The notes under the pieces: generated by a model
Told to the model about the DNA's origin: nothing
The model's database searches: none
Seen by the model: the letters and a program-made list of their open reading frames with translations, nothing else
NCBI GenBank assembly: GCA_902780025.1
Contig: CACZDV010000002.1
Location: 110,196-174,195 of the forward strand
DNA: 64,000 nt
From: an uncultured Prevotellaceae bacterium
Lineage (GTDB): Bacteria; Bacteroidota; Bacteroidia; Bacteroidales; Bacteroidaceae
Direction: 5' to 3'
Made by a program: the position numbers and the translations under genes
Shown here: positions 45,543 to 55,180 of the stretch, piece by piece
Numbering within the stretch: the first letter of the stretch is position 1
Layout of the letters: every line of letters starts with the position of its first letter

Positions 45543-46058
45543 TTACGCTAATATGGGGTCTGGACAGAAGTCCTTGCGCTTGCAGGTCTTGCAATGCTTT
45601 CCCATCCAGACCTCATCAAACTGGTTCATCGCATGCTCAACGATTGCAGGATCATCAGTCAGGATGCCAGCCTCGAAGTTACGCGTGTCATCAGCCTTCA
45701 TGCCAATGCCGGCACCTGTGAGATTGGCACTACCGATATACGCCTCTTTGCCATCAAAGATCATCATCTTAAAATGCACCCTTGGGCAAAGCACCCTCTC
45801 CAACCCATCATACAGAATAGGGAACCTGTCAAAATCCTCCCTGAAGTTTGGCCCTGGCTCCTTGGCATGAATCAGCCTCACAGCCACACCTTTCTTTATC
45901 AGCTTAGCCAACACTTCCAAGAAAGGCTTGAGCGCCTTCCCATCCTCGGTATACAGATCCTTGATATCAGCCGTCCCAATCCACAAAGACTCCTTAACTT
46001 GCAAAACACGTGAAAGCACTTTTTGGTAGTGGGCGGAGTTAGAGATGTAGGTAGTCAT
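45543..46058 (-). CDS. PLD-family (single HKD) nuclease-like protein, copy 1
   Basis: 171 aa. One HKD motif, HFKMMIFDGKEAYIGSANLTGAG (~105-127), as in the dimeric Nuc/PLD endonucleases, plus a C-terminal Cys group CKTC...C that may bind metal. It is nearly identical to copy 2 at 55248-55766, and a remnant of a third copy lies at 56676-56758. It overlaps a 23-aa ORF by four bases and follows the first DUF262 pair. Confidence 0.82.
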   Translation of the reverse strand: MTTYISNSAHYQKVLSRVLQVKESLWIGTADIKDLYTEDGKALKPFLEVLAKLIKKGVAVRLIHAKEPGPNFREDFDRFPILYDGLERVLCPRVHFKMMIFDGKEAYIGSANLTGAGIGMKADDTRNFEAGILTDDPAIVEHAMNQFDEVWMGKHCKTCKRKDFCPDPILA

Positions 46059-46126
46059 AGGTTTAAACCATTAAGATAATCTTGCTTCTCTGAATCGTCA
46101 TCTGGATCTATTTCTTGTTTGTTCAT
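46055..46126 (-). CDS. 23-aa ORF coupled to PLD copy 1
   Basis: ATG 46126 to TGA overlapping the PLD ATG (ATGA). The product (MNKQEIDPDDDSEKQDYLNG...) is acidic. It lies between the DUF262 gene and PLD, 15 bases after the former, and may bridge translation between them. Confidence 0.4.
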   Translation of the reverse strand: MNKQEIDPDDDSEKQDYLNGLNL

Positions 46127-46141
46127 AATCCAATATTAATA

Positions 46142-48280
46142 TTATTGTGTTATTGTTTTGTCAATAAAAGTAACAACAGATTTGAATCTCACATCCATAA
46201 GCTTGAAGTCTTCTTGCTCGATTCCTGAACTATCAAAGTAGTATGCGTAGCGTCCTTTATCCGGGTTCCAAGAAAAACATTCAAGCCCAAGCATCGGTTG
46301 CAGGTATTCTTCAATCTTGTTTGCTGTTTCATCTCTTTGAAAAACTTCTATCGCCATTTGACGATTTTTAGGTCCTCCATTCCACAAGACATCAATAGCA
46401 ATATTCCGTTCTTTATGATCGATATAAACGCAAGAATTGGAGTAGTCATAAAATCTTATTTCTTCCCATCCTTCAAATTGAAGCACTTCCTTTCTGCTTA
46501 AGAAATACTTATAAGTATGTATATTGGCGTGAGCGCTGTTTGCATTACTCCCACTAATAAGATATATTGTATTCCACCACCATTGTATTCTTTTCTGATT
46601 ACAGTATGCTAATAATTCCGGTATGTGAACGAATTCACTATAATTCTTCTCTATGGGGAAAGATTCTATAAGTTGAGATAAAGAATACTCATTTTCATAG
46701 GTATCAAGGAAATTCTTGAGTTTGGGAATGTTCTCTTCATCAAGAAAAAGTGTGTGCCAATCTTCTGGCTCTAACGCAAACGACGTATTAGTATGTCCAC
46801 TAAAAATTCTTGGATAATCATGGAATTCACATGCAAGCATAGCCCTACGTGTAATGTCCATAGTATCTTTTTTCAAGCAATCATCCCCAAACAAAGCATT
46901 AAACTTATCAAGATAATCTTCAAATTTGTCAATGTCAAGACTGAAAATGTTGGATTCATCCTTTAATGACCAGCGAAGTAACGGTTTGATATTTCCGCGC
47001 CACACTTTGGTTGCTTCAGCCGAAGCAAAAACTAACTCAATTCGTTTTTGTAATACATGGTCGTTTTCAAAATGCTTGTAAATTTTAATTTTAGCCAATT
47101 CATGTTCGTCGAATATAGGGCTATTAGACTGTAATATAAAGTCATATAACGACTCCGATGACTCAGAGTATGAATGCAAGAATGAAAGCATATCCTTGTG
47201 AGCATACTGATATTTCCTTCTTGTTACAATATTTGTAAAAACATGTTCTACCCTTTCTATATCACCAGGTGTTTTATGAGGTTTGAGCCCTTCTGCTATC
47301 AATGCCTTAAGGACTCTTTGGGGACGGTATTTAATTTCTTCAGTTAAAAGATTGGGCCACTCATTTGGTGCATACTCTAGCATTGATTCCATATATCGAG
47401 CAATAAGAGGCAGGGAAAGAATCTCGCTCCTTGCAGGAATTCCACTCCTGCACTCATCTCCAGTTTCCATTTCATAGACAACTCTTAGGAATGTATTCAT
47501 CGCGATGTCAACTGAAGAAATTCCATGTTCTCCTTTTTTTGAATACAATTTTTCTTCCCACGTGTCCCAAAGCTTTCCATAATCAACATTATCTTGATAC
47601 TGTGCTTTTTCTTTCTGCCATTTGTCAAACAAGTGTGGTTTTATTTGCTCAGATTCAGTCAGCTTCTGCCCACGGCTATTCATCGTGATGTAAAGTTCTT
47701 CACCTTGTGATGTTTCATCAACATTGAAATACCAAAAACACACTTGGTTGAGTACTTTTTCAAAAGTTATCCTCGACAGGTTATCCAAAGCAGTACTTAA
47801 TAAATCTACTGCATTCACCATTGAGGTGATTGATGTATCTGAGGAGTAAGCAGGCATGAACCAATTTTGTATGGTGATTTCTTCTTTTGAAACTCTCCCA
47901 GATTCAAACAGGCGACGCATAAAGGTTTCTGTTTGGGGTCTCACATTATATGTGAATCGCATTGTTGGCTCATTTACCCGAAGATAACGGGTAAAGTCTA
48001 TATGTTCCCTAACAGATAATACATAGAGAAGGAGAACTATTGTTGTGAACCTTTGCTGTCCATCGATAACATAATTCTCTACTTTTGAATTTGTGTAAGA
48101 ATAAAGGAAACCTATATTATACATTTTGTTTCCTTTCAGGTTGCTATCTATAGCCTGAAGGAACGGGAGAAGCACTTCTTTGTAGTTTTCGGTTGCCCCC
48201 CACACATAATCTCGTTGTATCTCCGGAACAAAGAGAGTATAATTCTCAAACAGTTGTCCTATGGTATATTGTTCTATCAT
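46142..48280 (-). CDS. DUF262 protein of pair A, without HNH motif
   Basis: 712 aa. N-terminal DUF262 (ParB/Srx-like fold) with VPEIQRDYVWG (~18), VIDGQQRFTTI (~72) and MNSRGQKLTESEQIK (~200), as in the GmrS half of GmrSD type IV restriction enzymes. No DUF1524 H...N...H pattern is seen in the C-terminal half, which has WWNTIYLISG and NIAIDVLWNGG instead. It overlaps its partner by four bases, so the two are made together. It likely uses a nucleotide to control the partner nuclease; this is inference. Confidence 0.85.
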   Translation of the reverse strand: MIEQYTIGQLFENYTLFVPEIQRDYVWGATENYKEVLLPFLQAIDSNLKGNKMYNIGFLYSYTNSKVENYVIDGQQRFTTIVLLLYVLSVREHIDFTRYLRVNEPTMRFTYNVRPQTETFMRRLFESGRVSKEEITIQNWFMPAYSSDTSITSMVNAVDLLSTALDNLSRITFEKVLNQVCFWYFNVDETSQGEELYITMNSRGQKLTESEQIKPHLFDKWQKEKAQYQDNVDYGKLWDTWEEKLYSKKGEHGISSVDIAMNTFLRVVYEMETGDECRSGIPARSEILSLPLIARYMESMLEYAPNEWPNLLTEEIKYRPQRVLKALIAEGLKPHKTPGDIERVEHVFTNIVTRRKYQYAHKDMLSFLHSYSESSESLYDFILQSNSPIFDEHELAKIKIYKHFENDHVLQKRIELVFASAEATKVWRGNIKPLLRWSLKDESNIFSLDIDKFEDYLDKFNALFGDDCLKKDTMDITRRAMLACEFHDYPRIFSGHTNTSFALEPEDWHTLFLDEENIPKLKNFLDTYENEYSLSQLIESFPIEKNYSEFVHIPELLAYCNQKRIQWWWNTIYLISGSNANSAHANIHTYKYFLSRKEVLQFEGWEEIRFYDYSNSCVYIDHKERNIAIDVLWNGGPKNRQMAIEVFQRDETANKIEEYLQPMLGLECFSWNPDKGRYAYYFDSSGIEQEDFKLMDVRFKSVVTFIDKTITQ

Positions 48281-50217
48281 TGTTTCAAATTAAGTATTGT
48301 TTCAATGTTGTTTGCAATGTTGAAAGCATTATTCTTTATATTCTGTTGAGTCCATCTCCAAACTCTGTCCTCATCTTTTATTTTATACTCGAAAACGGTC
48401 ATAGTATAGGGTCTAATGTACCATTCATTCTTCATGAACTCACTGAAGATGCGCTGAATTTTCTTTTGAAAAGGATCATTTCCATAGCTTTTGTTGACAT
48501 GCTCATCAAGCAGCGCCATATTGCCTATGGAATGCTGTCCAAATTCATTCATCTTTAAGTTGAGTTTCTTGATGGTCGTATCATCTAATTCGTCGTTGGG
48601 ATAGTTTTTTAATATCTCTATCAACGCATTCTTAAGTTGGATCTCGGACTCTTCAATACTACCCCCATAAATAGTTTCGATGAATGATACCCATTCACTT
48701 TTGCTCCTAACTTCTTTGCCTTCCGCTTCATTCGGAGCACAAGAACGAATATGCTCAAAATTCTCTTTGCTTTTGGTGAAATACTCTGATGGCAATCTGG
48801 TTTTACCCGGTTTCATGTCTGCAACAGACTTCGGAAGCTTTACCTTCAATACATCCTGCTCAGTCCACATTTCCCTGTACAGTCCCGTTACGATAATGAC
48901 ATCCATTAGAACAAGAACATTGGTGATGCCTGCAGAGTCAATGCCATACCATTGTTTTTTCACATCTTTAATTTCTTCAAGAAGACCCAAGTCTCCTTTG
49001 GAAAGCAATGCTTGGACAATCGATATGATTTCGGAAATGAAGACATTCTTCGTTTTAGAAGACTCCCATAACTGCCAAATCATTTTAAAATTGACTGTGC
49101 CTTTTTTCTTCTTTTCTGCATCGTCCTTCTCTAATGATATCTCGTATTGTTGTTCTTTAAACCTGAAAATAACATATCCAATCCAGTGATATAACAATGG
49201 GTCGGTAAACCACATTTGTAGCGTATGATGCAGATGAACTAAGGTTTCATACAACTCCCAATGGTCATCATCAGATTTTGAGTTGAAGTCCTTTCCGTTT
49301 TCAAAAAACTCAATGCCAAAGTTTTCTCCTGTATCGCTATACAACAAAAAATAAAGCTTGTAAAGAAGACCTATTGGGTAAGAAGCATGTTTAAAGTTTG
49401 AGACTTTTAGCTTGTTTTCAGGGAGGAACTGTTCAAAATATGTTTTTTGTTCCTTCTGCGCCCACCAAAGATTCATTTCATCAAGTTCCAGAGCAATCCT
49501 CATTCTAAATTCCTTCACTTTCTCAGCGGAAATCTCATTGTACTTCTCTTTTGCTGACCTTGTAATCAAAACGGCTCTTACCAGATCTGCCCCATCCAAA
49601 TCTACCTTTCCACCATTCAGGCCAGCAAAAATCTCCTCTTCACTAACAGTTGGGCTTTCCATGTTATTCACGATTAGCTTCAATCTGTCGGTAACAGTCT
49701 TCATATGCAAGGAGTTACTATCTATATCAAACCAATCTTTGATGCCTTTAGCAACATCAAGAATGTACCATTGGTCTTTCAGTTTTGCAGTATCAGGTAT
49801 AATTTCAGAGTCCCAAACGATACCAGTAAAGATTGAATCTTTTAAGAATTTACCAGTTTCTTCTCTAACATTGTATTTCAGACAGTCCGGTTTTGAAAAG
49901 AAAGCTAGATTATCATCTTGATAAAATCTTCGAAGATATGAAAGCAGAATAAATATCGTTGTCAAACGTTGTTGTCCATCGACAACATTCCAACCTGACT
50001 TATCTGCTAAAGGAACTATTGTGATATTCTGAATGCAATAAAAAGAATTGGGGTTGTCTCTATTGCTCTTTTCAAAACTCTTTAAATCGTCAAGCAATTT
50101 AAAGACATTTTCTCTATTCCATTTATATCCACGCTGATATGAAGGCACAATAAAATGTTTACCATTATTAATGGCTTCAGAAAATACTGTCCTTACGCTT
50201 TTTAAAAGATCATCCAT
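48277..50217 (-). CDS. DUF262 protein of pair A, with HNH-like domain
   Basis: 646 aa. DUF262 motifs: VPSYQRGYKW (~25), VVDGQQRLTTI (~78), LNGGKVDLDGADLVRAVLI (~205). The C-terminal third has FEHIRS (~487) and HSIGNMALLDEHVNKSYGNDPF (~560), matching the DUF1524 HNH scheme (H...GN.tLL...N...N.pF). It is therefore a GmrSD-like single-chain sensor-nuclease. First gene of the pair. Confidence 0.85.
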   Translation of the reverse strand: MDDLLKSVRTVFSEAINNGKHFIVPSYQRGYKWNRENVFKLLDDLKSFEKSNRDNPNSFYCIQNITIVPLADKSGWNVVDGQQRLTTIFILLSYLRRFYQDDNLAFFSKPDCLKYNVREETGKFLKDSIFTGIVWDSEIIPDTAKLKDQWYILDVAKGIKDWFDIDSNSLHMKTVTDRLKLIVNNMESPTVSEEEIFAGLNGGKVDLDGADLVRAVLITRSAKEKYNEISAEKVKEFRMRIALELDEMNLWWAQKEQKTYFEQFLPENKLKVSNFKHASYPIGLLYKLYFLLYSDTGENFGIEFFENGKDFNSKSDDDHWELYETLVHLHHTLQMWFTDPLLYHWIGYVIFRFKEQQYEISLEKDDAEKKKKGTVNFKMIWQLWESSKTKNVFISEIISIVQALLSKGDLGLLEEIKDVKKQWYGIDSAGITNVLVLMDVIIVTGLYREMWTEQDVLKVKLPKSVADMKPGKTRLPSEYFTKSKENFEHIRSCAPNEAEGKEVRSKSEWVSFIETIYGGSIEESEIQLKNALIEILKNYPNDELDDTTIKKLNLKMNEFGQHSIGNMALLDEHVNKSYGNDPFQKKIQRIFSEFMKNEWYIRPYTMTVFEYKIKDEDRVWRWTQQNIKNNAFNIANNIETILNLKQ

Positions 50218-50259
50218 ATTTATTAGTAAAAATATAGTATTATTATATATCTACAGTAT

Positions 50260-50415
50260 TTAAACAGTTATTGCCGCACATGCCTCTGCGTCGGCAAAGA
50301 CGTGGTGATGATTCTCAAAAAATAGCCACAGGCATCACTAGATACTACATCAATACTAAAATATTTCGCATAGATAATTAGTTTATGTGAATTTTTAATT
50401 GGTAGTAAATTCTTC
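50260..50415 (-). pseudogene. Possible remnant of a DnaQ-like exonuclease
   Basis: In the ~220-base gap before pair A, one minus-strand frame ends FENHHHVFADAEACAAITV, which looks like the Exo III motif end (H....DAxA) of epsilon-type 3'-5' exonucleases. The preceding part is in another frame. Too short for a firm call. Confidence 0.3.
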
Positions 50416-50436
50416 TTTTCCATACGAGACATATTT

Positions 50437-50658
50437 TTAGTCCAACTTCACAAAATCAAAATCATACTTGGAACAGTTGGCGCGTTTGTAATCGAATTGA
50501 TACATGCGCATATACTGTTCCTGGATTTCAACAGCACCATTATAGAACGGGTCGGTGGTATGCTGGCGAGTAGTGACGGTGATGACCATATCTGGGGTCA
50601 GCACCGTCCCATTCACTCGTTTGATACGCTTAGGCGTAATTCGAAAAACCTTGCTCAT
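50437..50658 (-). CDS. Conserved 73-aa protein, copy 1
   Basis: Small basic protein (MSKVFRITPKRIKRVNG...) with central TPDMVITVTTRQHTTDPFYNGA. It differs from copy 2 (62046-62267) at six of 73 positions. In both places it is upstream of a DUF262 pair and has a TATATTTG-type promoter. Family unknown. Confidence 0.65.
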   Translation of the reverse strand: MSKVFRITPKRIKRVNGTVLTPDMVITVTTRQHTTDPFYNGAVEIQEQYMRMYQFDYKRANCSKYDFDFVKLD

Positions 50659-50731
50659 CAGCTCTTAGTTATTTGTTTCGTTTGCAAATATACACTATTT
50701 TATTGGAATAATCAAGAAAACTACCACATAT

Positions 50732-50995
50732 TTAAAAAGGTGGGTGGAAACGGCTTCGACATACCGGCCCAACAGTCATCCCTGAACATGCTGGACCAAG
50801 GCGAGGACAAAGGCAAGGCCTAAGACAAAGGCCGGAAACGACAGTTAACACATACATATCAGTAACCTGCCCGTTTTCCGTCATCAATAAACCTTTTCCT
50901 TTAATTACAGATGAATACTTAGATATCATAATAACTGCCTCTGCCGTTTCCATTAAGGCTGGATTAGCATCCATTGAGACGCAAGTTCCAGCCAA
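50732..50995 (-). pseudogene. Gene fragment downstream of the 295-aa gene
   Basis: An 87-codon frame starting six bases after the preceding stop. The first ~46 residues (CVSMDANPALMETAEAVI, KGLLMTENG) look like protein; the rest is Cys/Pro/Leu-rich and probably not. I read it as a truncated gene at a recombination junction with the 73-aa cassette. Confidence 0.3.
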
Positions 50996-51001
50996 CCCTG
51001 A

Positions 51002-51889
51002 TTATTTCTCCAAAGAGCAAATGGTGTCGTATATCGCCTGAAGATCCTCAGGAATGACAATTTTCATCAGGGAAATTCTCGCACTTTCCTCTACCTGCCA
51101 TGCCTTGAATTGAGAATGATACTCCTGATACTTGACATGATATGCCTCACACTCACTTTCGTATTTTCTGTTTTGCTCAATGGTTTTCTTACCCAGTTTG
51201 CGTTTAATCTCATACTTGATGCGATTCAGTTGCTGCTCATTGGTACGATGCCATTTCTGAAGTTCAAAAAACAAATCATCCACCTTCTGCTGGTCAATCG
51301 AAGGGACATAAGAGTATATGAGTGTTTCTTTTCCTGTGCCCTCCGTACTATATGGCTTCATCGTTCGGTTATGCAATTCCTCACGGGCTTTGGAATAGAC
51401 ACCATCAGGGTGGATATATTTTCCGATGGTGGCCGCCGTTGCCTCTAATTGAAGATATTCGTTACGTTCACGGATGTTCAACTCCTCCAAGATGTCATCC
51501 TCTGTAGGTTTGTCAGCAAGAACAGGTCTTTCAAGACTGAGGTCATTCTCTTGAAGCCAATCGTCAAAGCTTCTCTCTGTGACATCTTTTATCTCAGCTT
51601 CCTTGGCCTTGATAGCCTCACGGATCCAGGCACAGAAAGCGTTCATATCAGCAATCTCAGAAAGCAGGGTACGAACCTCTGCCAACTCTTCTTCCTTATA
51701 GCCTCGGCTGATGATTTTGCCAGAATCAGCTGGAGAGCCCACAATATCCACAGTTGTGGTTACAAAGTTCAGGTTTTTGAGCTTTGCCTCATTACTTACG
51801 ATCTTCTCTTTCGCGATATTCGCCAGATGATTGGCGGATGTGGAAGTTAGACCGTGGGTTCCGAAAAATACTTCATTCACTTTCTTCAT
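51002..51889 (-). CDS. Hypothetical coiled-coil protein (295 aa)
   Basis: Starts MKKVNEVFFGTHGLTSTSANHLANIAKE; long charged helices (~30-110 and ~215-270) suggest coiled coils. No known domain recognised. Its promoter is element E4. The EGTGKETLIY segment near 185 is not a P-loop because context is lacking. Function unknown. Confidence 0.6.
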   Translation of the reverse strand: MKKVNEVFFGTHGLTSTSANHLANIAKEKIVSNEAKLKNLNFVTTTVDIVGSPADSGKIISRGYKEEELAEVRTLLSEIADMNAFCAWIREAIKAKEAEIKDVTERSFDDWLQENDLSLERPVLADKPTEDDILEELNIRERNEYLQLEATAATIGKYIHPDGVYSKAREELHNRTMKPYSTEGTGKETLIYSYVPSIDQQKVDDLFFELQKWHRTNEQQLNRIKYEIKRKLGKKTIEQNRKYESECEAYHVKYQEYHSQFKAWQVEESARISLMKIVIPEDLQAIYDTICSLEK

Positions 51890-51915
51890 ACCTTATTATT
51901 TTATTGATTCACGAT

Positions 51916-51956
51916 GCAAAGATAAGAGAAAGGTGTGCCGGATTGGGGCACACCTT
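51916..51956 (-). promoter_or_regulatory. Hairpin-plus-promoter element E4
   Basis: TATCTTTGC (51916-51924, minus) preceded by AAGGTGTGCC/GGCACACCTT (51930-51939 with 51947-51956). Flank TTCACGATGC identical to E2 and E3. Confidence 0.75.
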
Positions 51957-51977
51957 ACAAGAAATGTGATTATTTGT

Positions 51978-52210
51978 TCAATCGTTGAGGATAGACATGG
52001 CTTTGTCTGCTAATTCTTCCGTTATACCATCATCAGGATTCGTCAGAATGAAGTTAGGAACCTGCGAATCCAGCATTACATTTTCATGAGCACTTTTATG
52101 GATAACCACGTGCATTGGAGAATCTCAATGATTGAGAGTCTGACATCCTGGCGGTGGCCAAGAACGGTTCTCAGATGTTGCTGAGGCTCAACTGGGTGTT
52201 GGTTATTCAT
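51978..52210 (-). pseudogene. Small gene split by a frameshift
   Basis: The metallophosphoesterase stop overlaps an ATG (GATGATGAATAAC) that opens MNNQHPVEPQQHLRTVLGHRQDVRLSIIE; from 52115 a second frame reads MHVVIHKSAHENVMLDSQ..., ending DKAMSILND. The two joined would be a ~75-aa protein. Either a frameshifted gene or two short ORFs. Confidence 0.35.
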
Positions 52211-53453
52211 CATCTTTAAGTCCTTTGGTGATGTTGATCTTGATTTCTGAATAGAACTCGCGTACATAGATGAAGTCGGTGATGGCGAACTCCGTATGAT
52301 CGAAAAGATGATGGAACTGCATAAGCAGATTCATGTCCTTGGTGAGTTCTGGGGCAAGTCCCTCATTCCAGTTGGGTGGCGGACAGTCCATGCCTGTGAA
52401 GGATCCGAAAGAATCGCCATAAGCGTTATTGGGAATTGTGAGCTGGGTGATACCCTCATCGTAGAGCACATTCCAACCACCATCGCAGAGGGCTTCCCAC
52501 AGGTCCTGACGGTCATCGCCCTGAACAGGGTGTAACTTGGGGTACTTGTTGCCTAAATACAGGCAGGCGGTCAGCTCTATCTCATCGCCATAGTCCTGAT
52601 GTTGGCTAATGTCAGCATAGATGCGGTGAGCCCTGTCGTACATTTCACGAAGCGCCCCTCTCAGACAATCGTTGAACTCACGGATGTCGTCGATGATGTC
52701 TTCCTGATGCGAAAGCACCATTTCGTTGATGATGTTCCTACGGAGGCTCAACAAGCACTTGTCTTTGTCGTAATCGAATGAGTTCAACGAGAAAGAACTG
52801 ACAATGTCTTCCTCTATTCCCTTGACAACCCTGTGGGTCAGTTCATCGTTTTCTTTCATAGTCGGATAATGATATTTCAATTGATCGTACATAGATACAT
52901 TATAATAGGTGGTGGTCTCTGTCGTTTCCGTCTTTCCTCCCTGCTCATGGATATGACCGAATATGTGGTACTTGGGCTTCGACTCATTGATGATCTTTTT
53001 TAGTCTTTGACAACCTTTGCCATTGTCAAGATGCCCTTCAGCCGGGCCATGAGTGATCAGGAAGTCAACCCCTTCAGGCACATGATTCTCTGTATTCGTA
53101 AACATCCAAGGACGACAAACGGCTCCATAAAAGCTGATACCATCGAACTCAATGCCACTATCTTCCAACAGTACGATGGAGGAAGGAACCATCTCGGAAG
53201 CAGCTTCCGGATTCAGGTCGAAGATGACATCGTGATTGCCAGGGATGTATATCCTCAGTTTGGCAGGTTGACGTGAGTACCAGTCAAAGAACCTCTGCTG
53301 TTCTTCATCGATGGCGTCCCATTGATTACAGTCTTTGCAACAGTCACCAGCACAAATCAGTATATCAGCATCCTTTGGAATCTGGAGGCGATCATTAAAA
53401 CCATGCGTATCTGAGAACGCAAAGATCTTGTGGTTCTTGTATTCTATCAACAT
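52203..53453 (-). CDS. Calcineurin-like metallophosphoesterase with C-terminal extension
   Basis: 416 aa. Metal-binding motifs in order: SDTHG (~14), AGDCCKD (~35), PGNHD (~70), THGP (~132) and FGHIHEQ (~163). The last ~220 residues are an acidic extension of unknown fold. Substrate may be a nucleic acid, cyclic nucleotide or protein phosphate. It follows the DUF6557-like gene after five bases, an operon. Confidence 0.82.
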   Translation of the reverse strand: MLIEYKNHKIFAFSDTHGFNDRLQIPKDADILICAGDCCKDCNQWDAIDEEQQRFFDWYSRQPAKLRIYIPGNHDVIFDLNPEAASEMVPSSIVLLEDSGIEFDGISFYGAVCRPWMFTNTENHVPEGVDFLITHGPAEGHLDNGKGCQRLKKIINESKPKYHIFGHIHEQGGKTETTETTTYYNVSMYDQLKYHYPTMKENDELTHRVVKGIEEDIVSSFSLNSFDYDKDKCLLSLRRNIINEMVLSHQEDIIDDIREFNDCLRGALREMYDRAHRIYADISQHQDYGDEIELTACLYLGNKYPKLHPVQGDDRQDLWEALCDGGWNVLYDEGITQLTIPNNAYGDSFGSFTGMDCPPPNWNEGLAPELTKDMNLLMQFHHLFDHTEFAITDFIYVREFYSEIKINITKGLKDDE

Positions 53454-53458
53454 ACTCT

Positions 53459-54424
53459 CTACCTTATTATATTTAAGAACAACATCATTTCCACTTCCTG
53501 CTTCAGCGACTCTTTGGTACCTAAGCCGATCTTGATAGACATCGCTTTCAAAAATTCTGGCAACCCAGCCAACAGCTTCTCTTTCTCAGCTTCTGTCACA
53601 GGATACTCTGATGACGCTCGCAGACAGATAATCACATCATTATACGGCGAGAAATCCACATCCTGATACTTTTTGATGGATTCCAGAATATAGTCAATAC
53701 GTTTGCTCTCGTCCCAAGTGCGAGAGACGTATGGATAATACTGGCCACTCTCCACCTGATGCAGATACTCCACGGCCTCGCGTTGGAAAGACCCGCTGTG
53801 AACAAGTTTCTTGATAAACTCCTCGCGCTGGCTGTGCTTCTCCAGAAACTTCTTCCTGCATTCTACCCGATAGTCACGCTTGCGTTTGCTACGATTCTTG
53901 CTACAACTCCATCTTCCTATGCAATACTCAGCATCTGTACAAAGCGGATGATGCTTGTCCCTATACCTACGAGGCGTTGTGTGCTTCCAGTTGCTGAGCT
54001 GGAGTTTGTAAAGGGCCTCGTCATATTTATTTCTTCGCTTTGGGGGATAGTCGAACGGGGCTCCATCTTCTGGATCTGGTTCATCCTCGAATCCCCAGAA
54101 TGTGATTGACCATAGACAATGTGCAGCAACGTCTTTTTCATCAAGATGGAGCTTTTCTGAAACAACAACCTCTTTGGCCAAGCCAGTATCCCAGCAAACT
54201 CCTTCAAGATTATCTACTGAAATATATCCTTCTGTATCATATTCATCCTTATACCACTTAATCCTCACTTTCCCACACTCCTCTTTCGAAGGCTCCATGT
54301 GTTTCAGCAAGTCCAATGCCTCGCGGAATTGATACATAGAATCTCCTCTTTCTGGTTCAATCGCCTTCAGATACGGCAAGATGTCGTCAAACGTGTATTT
54401 GTCAAACAGTTCTTTTAGTTTCAT
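53459..54424 (-). CDS. DUF6557-like protein
   Basis: 321 aa, starting MKLKELFDKYTFDDILPYLKAIEPE, which I associate with the Bacteroidetes DUF6557 family. It is rich in W, Y and charged residues, with a Cys/His group (HHPLCTDAEYC) near 165. No known activity. The N-terminal ~20 residues recur in a remnant at 63521-63613, also after the 228-aa gene. Confidence 0.6.
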   Translation of the reverse strand: MKLKELFDKYTFDDILPYLKAIEPERGDSMYQFREALDLLKHMEPSKEECGKVRIKWYKDEYDTEGYISVDNLEGVCWDTGLAKEVVVSEKLHLDEKDVAAHCLWSITFWGFEDEPDPEDGAPFDYPPKRRNKYDEALYKLQLSNWKHTTPRRYRDKHHPLCTDAEYCIGRWSCSKNRSKRKRDYRVECRKKFLEKHSQREEFIKKLVHSGSFQREAVEYLHQVESGQYYPYVSRTWDESKRIDYILESIKKYQDVDFSPYNDVIICLRASSEYPVTEAEKEKLLAGLPEFLKAMSIKIGLGTKESLKQEVEMMLFLNIIR

Positions 54425-54455
54425 TTTAATATGCTTATTTTATTTCCAAAACAGT

Positions 54456-55142
54456 CTAATCATACCACCAAGCATGCCTTTCCCAGATATGTGTAAAAAG
54501 TGCAGTCCAGCCTTCTTTCTCATTAGTCTGGCCAATACGGGTTTGAGCTTCATGCAACAACCTGATAGCTTCTTCCAGATCGATAATGGTCTGGCGATGA
54601 TCGGTATGAGTTCGTCCATATTTTATAAAATCAAGAATTACCATCAGTTCGGTGTTCATAGCTGTCAGCAGGCCACTATAATACAATGTTCTGCCGTCCC
54701 TCCATTCTATGATTGTCCTGGCGAGATAGGGCATCATCAGATTTTTGGCCTTGTTGTGTCTGACTTTGCACAGATATTCGTCCAAGGTTTCGTCCCACTC
54801 GTCCAAATCTGTGGGATCATTCTCGAACTTGGCTCTTACATATATTATGTGGCTTTTACGCCTCTCTTCAATTTGGTTTGTGAAGTGCAGGCCTTCGCCC
54901 TCTCTACGCCAGTACTCCATACTTCGGCCTTCGCCCTCTCTACGCCAGTACTCCATACTTCCAAGCTTCCACAACATCCATGCCGTTTTCGCTTGTTTCC
55001 CCATCGTGCGAAACTTAGAAGCCTCTTTTCTCTTGTTCCAAAGCGTATGATAAAGATTCTCTAGTTCGGTAGTGATTATATCGAAAAGGTCTTGGTAGTC
55101 GCAATAAGCAGGTCCTCCATACTTTGGTTTTCTTTTGCTCAT
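54456..55142 (-). CDS. Conserved 228-aa protein ending WWYD, copy 1
   Basis: 228 aa from ATG 55142; helical and charged, with RTIIEWRDGRTLYYSGLL and LEEAIRLLHEAQTRIGQ in the second half. A 36-bp tandem duplication repeats SMEYWRREGEG(R). A second copy starts beyond the right edge (63649-64000). Promoter E5 lies just upstream. Unknown function. Confidence 0.62.
   Translation of the reverse strand: MSKRKPKYGGPAYCDYQDLFDIITTELENLYHTLWNKRKEASKFRTMGKQAKTAWMLWKLGSMEYWRREGEGRSMEYWRREGEGLHFTNQIEERRKSHIIYVRAKFENDPTDLDEWDETLDEYLCKVRHNKAKNLMMPYLARTIIEWRDGRTLYYSGLLTAMNTELMVILDFIKYGRTHTDHRQTIIDLEEAIRLLHEAQTRIGQTNEKEGWTALFTHIWERHAWWYD
54891..54962. repeat. 36-bp in-frame tandem duplication
   Basis: 54891-54926 and 54927-54962 differ only at the last base. 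It doubles a 12-residue segment of the 228-aa protein. Confidence 0.9.
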
Positions 55143-55180
55143 ACTGATACTCCTTTGTTTTATTTCTTTCTGTTTTTGCT

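Noticed and set aside
51400-51430. EGTGKET in the 295-aa protein as a P-loop
   Set aside because: No preceding hydrophobic strand or Walker B partner; the G-x-x-x-x-G-K-[ST] spacing is incomplete.
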